From NCBI RefSeq assembly GCF_029227915.1, contig NC_079883.1:17982001-18046000 (forward strand): a DNA stretch of 64,000 nt. The letters are read 5' to 3'. Below the pieces are notes generated by a model that made no database searches, was not told where the DNA came from, and worked only from the letters and a program-made list of their open reading frames with translations. The DNA is from Hydractinia symbiolongicarpus (lineage: Eukaryota; Cnidaria; Hydrozoa; Anthoathecata; Hydractiniidae). Of this stretch, positions 33,222 to 44,614 are shown in pieces (the stretch's first letter is position 1; every line of letters starts with the position of its first letter). Position numbers and translations under genes: made by a program.

Positions 33222-36200
33222 TTGAGAGTGGAAGGATAAGACCAATGATAACCTGCGCAGGCACGTGCAACCACGTGATATACGTGTAAGGCCTTTATTA
33301 GTGTACAAGAGGCTATATTACAGCCCTTAGGGGCTTGTACGTGTGGCTGACGCTGTTATAAAGCCATGGCGCAATGAAAAACTACTTGGGACGTCGTAGT
33401 TCATTGAGGGTGGAAGGATAAGACTTATGGTAACCTGCGCAGGCACGTGCAACCACGTGATATATGTGTAAGGCCTTTATTAGGCTGCAAAAGGCCATAT
33501 TACAGTCGTTAGACGCATGTACCCGTAGTTAACGGTGTTATAACGCCATGGCGCAATGGAAAACGACTTGTGACGTCGTAGTCCATTGAGAGTGGAAGGA
33601 TTAGACAAATGGTAACCTTCGCAGGCACGTGGAACCACGTGATATACATGTAAGGCCTTTATTAGGCTGCAAGAGGCAGCCTTTAGGGGCCTGTACACGT
33701 GGTTGACGGTGTTGTGAAGCCGTGGCCCTATGGAAAACAACTTGGGACGTCGTAGTCGATTGAGCGCGGAAGGATAAGACCAATGATAACCTGCGCAGGA
33801 ACGTGCAACCACGTGATATACGTGTAAGGCCTTTATTAGGCTGCAAGAGGCCATATTACAGTCGTTAGACGCATGTACTTGTAGTTAACGGTGTTATAAC
33901 GCCATGGCGCAATGGAGAACGACTTGGGACTTCGTAGTCCATTGAGAGTGGAAGGATTAGACCAATGGTAACCTGCGCAGGCACGTGGAACAACGTGATA
34001 TATGTATACGGACTTTAATAGGCTGCAAAAGGCCATATTACAGCCTTTAGGGGCCTGTACACTTGGTTGACGGTGTTGTAAAGCCGTGGCGCTATGGAAA
34101 ACAACTTGGGACATCGTAGTCCATTGAAAGTGGAGGGATAAGACCAATGCTAACCTGCGCAGGCACGTGCAACCACGTGATATACGTGTAAGGCCTTTAT
34201 TAGGCTGCAAGAGGCCTTATTACAGTCGTTAGACGCATGTACTTGTAGTTAAGAGTGTTATAACGCCATGGTGCAATGGAGAACGACTTGTAACGTCGTA
34301 GTCCATTGAGAGTGGAAGGATTAGACCAATGGTAACCTGCGCAGGCACGTGGAACAACACGAATTGGGTGTACGGCCTTTATTAGGCTGCAAAAGGTCAT
34401 ATTACAGCCTTTAGAGACCTGTACACGTGTTTGACGGTGTTGTAAAGCCGTGGCGCATTGGAAAACCACTTGGGACGTCGTAGTCCATTGAGAGTGGAAG
34501 GATAACACCAATGCTAATCTGTGCAGGCACGTGCAACCACGTGATATACGTGTGAGGCCTTTACTAGGGTACAAGAGGCTATATTACCGCCTTTAGGGGC
34601 CTGTACCTGTAACTGACGGCGTTATAACGCCATGACACAATGGTAAACAACTTGGGACGTCGTAGTCCATTGAGAGTGGAAGGATTAGACCAATAGTAAC
34701 CTGCGCAGGCACGTGGAACAACGCGAATTGGGTGTACGGCCTTTATTGGCTGCAAAAGGTCATGTTACAGGCTTTAGATACCTGTACACGTGGTTGACGG
34801 TGTTATAAAGCTGTGGCGCAATTGCAAACAACTTGGGACGTCGTAGTCCATTGAGAGTACATGGACTAGTCCGATCGTAACTTGCGCAGGCACGTGGATC
34901 TACGTGATTCATGTGTACGGCCTCTATTAGGCAGCAAAAGGCCATACTATAACCTTTAGAGGCATGTACACGTGGCTGACTGTGTTATAAAGCCATGGCG
35001 CAATAGAAAACCACTTGGGACGTCGTAGTCCATCTAGAGTGGAAGGATAAGACCACTGCTAACCTGCGCAGGCACGTGCAACCACGTGATATACGTGTAA
35101 GGCCTTTATTAGGCTGCAAAGAGGCCATATTACAGACGTTAGACGCATGTACTTGTAGTTAACGGTGTTATAACGCCATGGCGCAATGGAAAACGACTTG
35201 TGACGTCGTAGTCCATTGAGAGTGGAAGGATTAGACCAATGGTAACCTGCGCAGGCACGTGGAACAACGTGATTTATGTATACGGACTTTATTAGGCCGC
35301 AAAAGGCCATATTACAGCCTTTAGGGTCCTGTACACGTGTTTGACGGTGTTGTAAAGCCGTGGCGCATTGGAAAACCACTTGGGACGTCGTAGTCCATTG
35401 AGAGTGGAAGGATAACACCAATGCTAACCTGTGCAGGCACGTGCAACCACGTGATATACGTGTAAGGCCTTTATTAGGCTGCAAGAGGCACCCTTTAGGG
35501 GCCTGTACACGTGGTTGACGGCGCTGTCAAGCCGAGGCCTCATGGAAAACAACTTGGGACGTCGTAGTCGATTGAGCGTGGAAGGATAAGACCAATGATA
35601 ACCTGCGCAGGAACGTGCAACCACGTGATATACGTGTAAGGCCTTTATTAGGGTGCAAGAGGCTATATTACAGCCCTTAGGGGACTGTGCGCGTGGCTGA
35701 CGCTGTTATAAAGCCATGGCGCATTTGCAAGCAACTTGGGACGTCGTAGTCCATTGCGAGTACATGGACTAGTCCGATCGTAACTTGGGCAGGCACGTGG
35801 AACTACGTGATTTATGTGTGCGGCCTCTATTAGGCAGCAAAAGGCCATACTATAACCTTTAGAGGCCTGTACACGTGGCTGACTGTGTTATAAAGCCATG
35901 GCGCAATGGAAAACCACTTGGGACGTCGTAGTCCATCTAGAGTGGAAGGATAAGACCACTGCTAACCTGCGCAGGCACGTGCAACCACGTGATTTATGTA
36001 TACGGACTTTATTAGGCCGCAAAAGGCCATATTACAGCCTTTAGGGGCCTGTACACGTGTTTGACGGTGTTGTAAAGCCGTGGCGCTATGGAAAACAACT
36101 TGGGACTTCGTAGTCTTTTGAGAGTGGAAGGACAAGACCAATGATAACCTGCGCAGGCACGTGCAACCACGTGATATACGTGTAAGGCCTTTATTAGTGT

Positions 36201-36312
36201 ACAAGAGGCTATATCAGCCCTTAGGGGCTTGTACGTGTGGCTGACGCTGTTATAAAGCCATGGCGCAATGGAAAACTACTTGGGACGTCGTAGTTCATTG
36301 AGAGTGGAAGGA
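33222..36312. repeat. 6,152-bp-offset repeat, copy 1 (about 3.1 kb)
   Basis: This segment matches 39374-42464 at an offset of 6,152, or 6,153 after a one-base deletion near 34747 (TTTATTGGCTGC against TTTATTAGGCTGC). The match ends at 36312, where GGATAAG here faces GGAGAAG in the other copy. It contains G, D, E-prime, J, A-prime, B, H and K monomers in that general order, including the first H monomer of the window at 35474. Confidence 0.85.
35474..35647. repeat. Monomer subtype H (exemplar, 174 bp)
   Basis: It is related to G but has GAGGCACCCTTTAGG, GACGGCGCTGTCAAGCCGAG and GATTGAGCGTGG. I located copies at 35474, 41627, 45057, 49042, 51929, 54632 and 59165, and none in the first 35 kb. 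It is a useful boundary marker for the right-domain HORs. Confidence 0.87.
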
Positions 36313-36373
36313 TAAGACCAATGGTAACCTGCGCAGGCACGTGGAACCACGTGATATACGTGTAAGGCCTTTG
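36194..36373. repeat. Monomer subtype K (exemplar, 180 bp)
   Basis: It is a C-type monomer with a 2-bp loss (CTATATCAGCCC against CTATATTACAGCCC). It recurs near 37279, 42346, 45776, 52649, 55352 and 59887, all in the right domain, usually followed by a monomer with GGAGAAGACTAATGG. Confidence 0.84.
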
Positions 36374-39373
36374 TTAGGCTGCAAGAGGCAGCCTTTAGGG
36401 GCCTGTACACGTGGTTGACGGTGTTGTGAAGCCGTGGCCCTATGGAAAAGAACTTGGGACGTCGTAGTCGATTGAGCGCGGAAGGATAAGACAAATGATA
36501 ACCTGCGCAGGAACGTGCAACCACGTGATATACGTGTAAGGCCTTTATTAGGGTACAAGAGGCTATATTACAGCCCTTAGGGGCCTGTGCGCGTGGCTGA
36601 CGCTGTTATAAAGCCATGGCGCCATGGAAAACCACTTGGGACGTCGTAGTGCATGGAGAGGGGAAGGATAACACCAATGCTAATCTGTGCAGGCACGTGC
36701 AACCACGTGATATACGTGTAAGGCTTTTATTAGGGTACAAGAGGCTATATTACAGCCCTTAGGGGCTTGTACGTGTGGCTGACTGTGTTATAAAACCGTG
36801 GCGCATTGGAAAACCACTTGGGACGTTGTAGTCCATTGAGAGTGGATGGATTAGACCAATGGTAACCTGCGCAGGCACGTGCAACTACGTGATATATGTG
36901 TAAGGCTTTTATTAGGCTGCAAGAGGCCATATTACAGTCGTTAGACGCATGTACTTGTAGTTAACGGTGTTATAACGCCATGGCGCAATGGAAAACGACT
37001 TGTGACGTCGTAGTCCATTGAGAGTGGAAGGATTAGAGAAATGGTAACCTGCGCAAGCACGTGGAACAACGTGATTCATGTATGCGGAATTTATTAGGCC
37101 GCAAAAGGCCATATTACAGCCTTTAGGGGCCTGTACACGTGTTTGACGGTGTTGTAAAGCCGTGGCGCTATGGAAAACAACTTGGGACTTCGTAGTCTTT
37201 TGAGAGTGGAAGGACAAGACCAATGATAACCTGCGCAGGGACGTGCAACCACGTGATATACGTGTAAGGCCTTTATTAGTGTACAAGAGGCTATATCAGC
37301 CCTTAGGGGCTTGTACGTGTGGCTGACGCTGTTATAAAGCCATGGCGCAATGGAAAACTACTTGGGACGTCGTAGTTCATTGAGAGTGGAAGGAGAAGAC
37401 TAATGGTAACCTGCGCAGGCACGTGCAACCACGTGATATATGTGTAAGGCCTTTAATAGGCTGCAAAAGGCGATACTACAGCCTTTAGGGGCCTGTACAC
37501 TTGGTTGACGGTGTTGTAAAGCCGTGGCGCTATGGAAAACAACTTGGGACATCGTAGTCCATTGAAAGTGGAGGGATAAGACCAATGCTAACCTGCGCAG
37601 GCACGTGCAACCACGTGATATACGTGTAAGGCCTTTATTAGGCTGCAAGAGGCCTTATTACAGTCGTTAGACGCATGTACTTGTAGTTAAGAGTGTTATA
37701 ACGCCATGGTGCAATGGAAAACGACTTGTGACGTCGTAGTCCATTGAGAGTGGAAGGATTACACCAATGGTAACCTGCGCAGGCACGTGGAACAACACGA
37801 ATTGGGTGTACGGCCTTTATTAGGCTGCAAAAGGTGATATTACAGCCTTTAGAGACCTGTACACGTGTTTGACGGTGTTGTAAAGCCGTGGCGTATTGGA
37901 AAACCACTTGGGACGTCGTAGTCCATTGAGAGTGGAAGGATAACACCAATGCTAATCTGTGCAGGCACGTGCAACCACGTGATATACGTGTAAGGCCTTT
38001 ACTAGGGTACAAGAGGCTATATTACCGCCCTTAGGGGCCTGTACCTGTAACTGACGGCGTTATAACGCCATGACACAATGGTAAACAACTTGGGACGTCG
38101 TAGTCCATTGAGAGTGGAAGGATTAGACCAATAGTAACCTGCGCAGGCACGTGGAACAACGCGAATTGGGTGTACAGCTTTTATTAGGCTGCAAAAGGTC
38201 ATGTTACAGGCTTTAGATACCTGTACACGTGGTTGACGGTGTTATAAAGCTGTGGCGCAATTGCAAACAACTTGGGACGTCGTAGTCCATTGAGAGTACA
38301 TGGACTAGTCCGATCGTAACTTGCGCAGGCACGTGGATCTACGTGATTCATGTGTACGGCCTCTATTAGGCAGCAAAAGGCTATGCCATAGCCTTTAGAG
38401 GGCTGTACACGTTGATGACTGTGTAATAAAGCCGTGGCGCTATGGAAAACAACTTGGGACGTCGTAGTCCATTGAGAGTGGATGGATTAGACAAATGATA
38501 ACCTGCGCAGGCACGTGCAACCACGTGATATACGTGTAATGCCTTTATTAGTGTACAAGAGGCTATATTACAGCCCTTAGGGGCTTGTACGTGTGGCTGA
38601 CGCTGTTATAAAGCCATGGCGCAATGAAAAACTACTTGGGACGTCGTAGTTCATTGAGAGTGGAAGGATAAGACCAATGGTAACCTGCGCAGGCACGTGG
38701 AACCACGTGATATACGTGTAAGGCCTTTGTTAGGCTGCAAGAGGCAGCCTTTAGGGGCCTGTACACGTGGTTGACGGTGTTGTGAAGCCGTGGCCCTATG
38801 GAAAAGAACTTGGGACGTCGTAGTCGATTGAGCGCGGAAGGATAAGACCAATGATAACCTGCGCAGGAACGTGCAACCACGTGATATACGTGTAAGGCCT
38901 TTATTAGGGTACAAGAGGCTATATTACAGCCCTTAGGGGCCTGTGCGCGTGGCTGACGCTGTTATAACGCCATGGCGCAATGAAAAACTACTTGGGACGG
39001 CGTAGTTCATTGAGAGTGGAAGGAGAAAACTAATGGTAACCTGCGCAGGCACGTGCAACCACGTGATATATGTGTAAGGCCTTTATTAGGCTGCAAAAGG
39101 CCATATTACGGTCGTTTGACGCATGTACCCGTAGTTAACGGTGTTATAACACCATGGCGCAATGGAAAACAACTTGGGACGTCGTAGTCCATTGAGAGTG
39201 GAAGGATTAGACCAATGGTAACCTGCGCAGGCACGTGGAACAACGTGATTTATGTATACGGACTTTATTAGGCCGCAAAAGGCAATATTACAGCCTTTAG
39301 GGGCCTGTACACGTGTTTGACGGTGTTGTGAAGCCGTGGCGCTATGGAAAACAACTTGGGACTTCGTAGTCCT
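36313..39373. repeat. Segment between the 6,152-bp-offset copies
   Basis: It is satellite throughout. About 1,082 bp (six monomers, roughly 36.3-37.4 kb) are absent from two otherwise parallel places, 42.46 kb and 59.99 kb, where sequence equivalent to the left and right flanks is directly joined. The region 37.4-38.9 kb matches 60.0-61.5 kb at an offset of 22,609. The region 36.28-37.29 kb matches 61.24-62.25 kb at 24,965. It also holds the I-type monomer at 38366. Confidence 0.78.
38366..38547. repeat. Monomer subtype I (exemplar, 182 bp)
   Basis: It has CTATGCCATAGCCTTTAG, GGGCTGTACACGTTGATGAC and TGTGTAATAAAGCCGTGG. It follows an A-prime monomer in the position normally taken by B. Further copies lie near 60977 and 63336. 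The element CTATGCCATAG is an inverted repeat CTATG-C-CATAG. Confidence 0.85.
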
Positions 39374-42300
39374 TTGAGAGTGGAAGGATAAGACCAATGA
39401 TAACCTGCGCAGGCACGTGCAACCACGTGATATACGTGTAAGGCCTTTATTAGTGTACAAGAGGCTATATTACAGCCCTTAGGGGCTTGTACGTGTGGCT
39501 GACGCTGTTATAAAGCCATGGCGCAATGAAAAACTACTTGGGACGTCGTAGTTCATTGAGGGTGGAAGGAGAAGACTTATGGTAACCTGCGCAGGCACGT
39601 GCAACCACGTGATATATGTGTAAGGCCTTTATTAGGCTGCAAAAGGCCATATTACAGTCGTTAGACGCATGTACCCGTAGTTAACGGTGTTATAACGCCA
39701 TGGCGCAATGGAAAACGACTTGTGACGTCGTAGTCCATTGAGAGTGGAAGGATTAGACAAATGGTAACCTTCGCAAGCACGTGGAACCACGTGATATACA
39801 TGTAAGGCCTTTATTAGGCTGCAAGAGGCAGCCTTTAGGGGCCTGTACACGTGGTTGACGGTGTTGTGAAGCCATGGCCCTATGGAAAACAACTTGGGAC
39901 GTCGTAGTCGATTGAGCGCGGAAGGATAAGACCAATGATAACCTGCGCAGGAACGTGCAACCACGTGATATACGTGTAAGGCCTTTATTAGGCTGCAAGA
40001 GGCCATATTACAGTCGTTAGACGCATGTACTTGTAGTTAACGGTGTTATAACGCCATGGCGCAATGGAAAACGACTTGGGACTTCGTAGTCCATTGAGAG
40101 TGGAAGGATTAGACCAATGGTAACCTGCGCAGGCACGTGGAACAACGTGATTTATGTATCCGGACTTTAATAGGCTGCAAAAGGCCATATTACAGCCTTT
40201 AGGGGCCTGTACACTTGGTTGACGGTGTTGTAAAGCCGTGGCGCTATGGAAAACAACTTGGGACATCGTAGTCCATTGAAAGTGGAGGGATAAGACCAAT
40301 GCTAACCTGCGCAGGCACGTGCAACCACGTGATATACGTGTAAGGCCTTTATTAGGCTGCAAGAGGCCTTATTACAGTCGTTAGACGCATGTACTTGTAG
40401 TTAAGAGTGTTATAACGCCATGGTGCAATGGAGAACGACTTGTGACGTCGTAGTCCATTGAGAGTGGAAGGATTAGACCAATGGTAACCTGCGCAGGCAC
40501 GTGGAACAACACGAATTGGGTGTACGGCCTTTATTAGGCTGCAAAAGGTCATATTACAGCCTTTAGAGACCTGTACACGTGTTTGACGGTATTGTAAAGC
40601 CGTGGCGCATTGGAAAACCACTTGGGACGTCGTAGTCCATTGAGAGTGGAAGGATAACACCAATGCTAATCTGTGCAGGCACGTGCAACTACGTGATATT
40701 CGTGTGAGGCCTTTACTAGGGTACAAGAGGCTATATTACCGCCTTTAGGGGCCTGTACCTGTAACTGACGGCGTTATAACGCCATGACACAATGGTAAAC
40801 AACTTGGGACGTCGTAGTCCATTGAGAGTGGAAGGATTAGACCAATAGTAACCTGCGCAGGCACGTGGAACAACGCGAATTGGGTGTACGGCCTTTATTA
40901 GGCTGCAAAAGGTCATGTTACAGGCTTTAGATACCTGTACACGTGGTTGACGGTGTTATAAAGCTGTGGCGCAATTGCAAACAACTTGGGACGTCGTAGT
41001 CCATTGAGAGTACATGGACTAGTCCGATCGTAACTTGCGCAGGCACGTGGATCTACGTGATTCATGTGTACGGCCTCTATTAGGCAGCAAAAGGCCATAC
41101 TATAACCTTTAGAGGCATGTACACGTGGCTGACTGTGTTATAAAGCCATGGCTCAATAGAAAACCACTTGGGACGTCGTAGTCCATCTAGAGTGGAAGGA
41201 TAAGACCACTGCTAACCTGCGCAGGCACTTGCAACCACGTGATATACGTGTAAGGCCTTTATTAGGCTGCAAAGAGGCCATATTACAGTCGTTAGACGCA
41301 TGTACTTGTAGTTAACGGTGTTATAACGCCATGGCGCAATGGAAAACGACTTGTGACGTCGTAGTCCATTGAGAGTGGAAGGATTAGACCAATGGTAACC
41401 TGCGCAGGCACGTGGAACAACGTGATTTATGTATACGGACTTTATTAGGCCGCAAAAGGCCATATTACAGCCTTTAGGGTCCTGTACACGTGTTTGACGG
41501 TGTTGTAAAGCCGTGGCGCATTGGAAAACCACTTGGGACGTCGTAGTCCATTGAGAGTGGAAGGATAACACCAATGCTAACCTGTGCAGGCACGTGCAAC
41601 CACGTGATATACGTGTAAGGCCTTTATTAGGCTGCAAGAGGCACCCTTTAGGGGCCTGTACACGTGGTTGACGGCGCTGTCAAGCCGAGGCCCCATGGAA
41701 AACAACTTGGGACGTCGTAGTCGATTGAGCGTGGAAGGATAAGACCAATGATAACCTGCGCAGGAACGTGCAACCACGTGATATACGTGTAAGGCCTTTA
41801 TTAGGGTGCAAGAGGCTATATTACAGCCCTTAGGGGACTGTGCGCGTGGCTGACGCTGTTATAAAGCCATGGGCATTTGCAAGCAACTTGGGACGTCGTA
41901 GTCCATTGCGAGTACATGGACTAGTCCGATCGTAACTTGGGCAGGCACGTGGAACTACGTGATTTATGTGTGCGGCCTCTATTAGGCAGCAAAAGGCCTT
42001 ACTATAACCTTTAGAGGCCTGTACACGTGGCTGACTGTGTTATAAAGCCATGGCGCAATGGAAAACCACTTGGGACGTCGTAGTCCATCTAGAGTGGAAG
42101 GATAAGACCACTGCTAACCTGCGCAGGCACGTGCAACCACGTGATTTATGTATACGGACTTTATTAGGCCGCAAAAGGCCATTTTACAGCCTTTAGGGGC
42201 CTGTACACGTGTTTGACGGTGTTGTAAAGCCGTGGCGCTATGGAAAACAACTTGGGACTTCGTAGTCTTTTGAGAGTGGAAGGACAAGACCAATGATAAC

Positions 42301-42464
42301 CTGCGCAGGCACGTGCAACCACGTGATATACGTGTAAGGCCTTTATTAGTGTACAAGAGGCTATATCAGCCCTTAGGGGCTTGTACATGTGGCTGACGCT
42401 GTTATAAAGCCATGGCGCAATGGAAAACTACTTGGGACGTCGTAGTTCATTGAGAGTGGAAGGA
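39374..42464. repeat. 6,152-bp-offset repeat, copy 2 (about 3.1 kb)
   Basis: This is the second copy of 33222-36312. Private differences include loss of two bases near 41871 (CATGGGCATTTGC against CATGGCGCATTTGC), a change in SphI-like context near 40160 (TGTATCCGG), and AATTATC-type single substitutions. Downstream it continues directly into sequence equivalent to 37.4 kb (offset 5,070), skipping the six-monomer segment. Confidence 0.85.
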
Positions 42465-44614
42465 GAAGACTAATGGTAACCTGCGCAGGCACGTGCAACC
42501 ACGTGATATATGTGTAAGGCCTTTAATAGGCTGCAAAAGGCGATACTACAGCCTTTAGGGGCCTGTACACTTGGTTGACGGTGTTGTAAAGCCGTGGCGC
42601 TATGGAAAACAACTTGGGACATCGTAGTCCATTGAAAGGGGAGGGATAAGACCAATGCTAACCTGCGCAGGCACGTGCAACCACGTGATATACGTGTAAG
42701 GCCTTTATTAGGCTGCAAGAGGCCTTATTACAGTCGTTAGACGCATGTACTTGTAGTTAAGAGTGTTATAACGCCAGGGTGCAATGGAAAACGACTTGTG
42801 ACGTCGTAGTCCATTGAGAGTGGAAGGATTACACCAATGGTAACCTGCGCAGGCACGTGGAACAACACGAATTGGGTGTACGGCCTTTATTAGGCTGCAA
42901 AGGGTGATTTTACAGCCTTTAGAGACCTGTACACGTGTTTGACGGTGTTGTAAAGCCGTGGCGTATTGGAAAACCACTTGGGACGTCGTAGTCCATTGAG
43001 AGCGGAAGGATAACACCAATGCTAATCTGTGCAGGCACGTGCAACCACGTGATATACGTGTAAGGCCTTTATTAGGCTGCAAGAGGCAGCCTTTAGGGGC
43101 CTGTACACGTGGTTGACGGTGTTGTGAAGCCGTGGCCCTATGGAAAACAACTTGGGACGTCGTAGTCGATTGAGCGCGGAAGGATAAGACCAATGATAAC
43201 CTGCGCAGGAGCGTGCAACCACGTGATATACGTGTAAGGCCTTTATTAGGCTGCAAGAGGCCATATTACAGTCGTTAGACGCATGTACTTGTAGTTAACG
43301 GTGTTATAACGCCATGGCGCAATGGAAAACGACTTGTGACGTCGTAGTCCATTGAGAGAGGAAGGATTAGACCAATGGTAACCTGCGCAGGCACGTGGAA
43401 CAACGTGATTTATGTATACGGACTTTATTAGGCCGCAAAAGGCCATATTACCGCATTTAGGGGCCTGTACACGTGTTTGACGGTGTTGTGAAGCCGTGGC
43501 GCTATGAAAAACAACTTGGGACTTCGTAGTCCTTTGAGAGTGGAAGGATAAGAGCAATGATAACCTGCGCAGGCACGTGCAACCACTTGATATACGTGTA
43601 AGGTCTTTATTAGGCCGCAAGAGGCCATATTACAGTCGTTAGACGCATGTACTCGTAGTTAACGGTGTTATAACGCCATGGCGCAACGGAAAACGACTTG
43701 GGACGTCGTAGTCCATTGAGAGGGGAAGGATTAGACCAATGGTAACCTGCGCAGGCATGTACAACCACGTGATATACGTGTAAGGCCCTTATTAGTGTAC
43801 AAGAGGCTATATTACAGCCCTTAGGGGCTTGTACGTGTGAATGACGCTGTTATAAAGCCATGACACAATGGTAAACAACTTGGAACGTCGTAGTCCATTG
43901 AGAGTGGAAGGATTAGACGAATAGTAACCTGCGCAGGCACGTGTACCAACGCGAATTGAGTGTACGGCCTTTATTAGGCTGCAAAAGGTCATATTACAGC
44001 CTTTAGAGACCTGTACACGTGGTTGACGGTGTTATAACACCAATGCGCAATGGAAAACGACTTGTGACGTCGTAGTCCATTGAGAGTGGAAGGATTAGAC
44101 CAATGGTAACCTGCGCAGGCACATGGAACAACGTGATTTATGTATACGGACTTTATTAGGCCGCAAAAGGCCATATGACAGCCTTTAGGGGCCTGTACAC
44201 GTGTTTGACGGTGTTGTGAAGCCGTGGCGCTATGAAAAACAACTTGGGACTTCGTAGTCCTTTGAGAGTGGAAGGATAAGACCAATGATAACCTGCGCAG
44301 GCACGTGCAACCACGTGATATACGTGTAAGGCCTTTATTAGTGTACAAGAGGCTATATTACAGCCCTTAGGGGCTTGTACGTGCGGCTGACGCTGTTATA
44401 AAGCCATGGCGCAATGAAAAACTACTTGGGACGTCGTAGTTCATTGAGAGTGGAAGGAGAATAACCTGCGCAGGCGCGTGCAACCACGTGATATATGTGT
44501 AAGGCCTTTATTAGGCTGCAAAAGGCCATATTACAGTCGTTAGACGCATGTACCCGTAGTTAACGGTGTTATTACGCCATGGCGCAATGGAAAACAACTT
44601 GGGACGTCGTAGTC
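42465..44614. repeat. Mosaic HOR segment with left-domain pieces
   Basis: 42.47-43.0 kb matches 37.4-37.95 kb. 42.71-43.74 kb recurs at 45.96-46.99 kb at an offset of 3,248. 43.81-44.35 kb closely resembles left-domain sequence at 12998-13539 (the monomer with GTGTGAATGACGCTG followed by one with TATAACACCA). A 173-bp short C monomer lies near 44348. The composition suggests several rounds of exchange between left and right HOR families. Confidence 0.72.
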
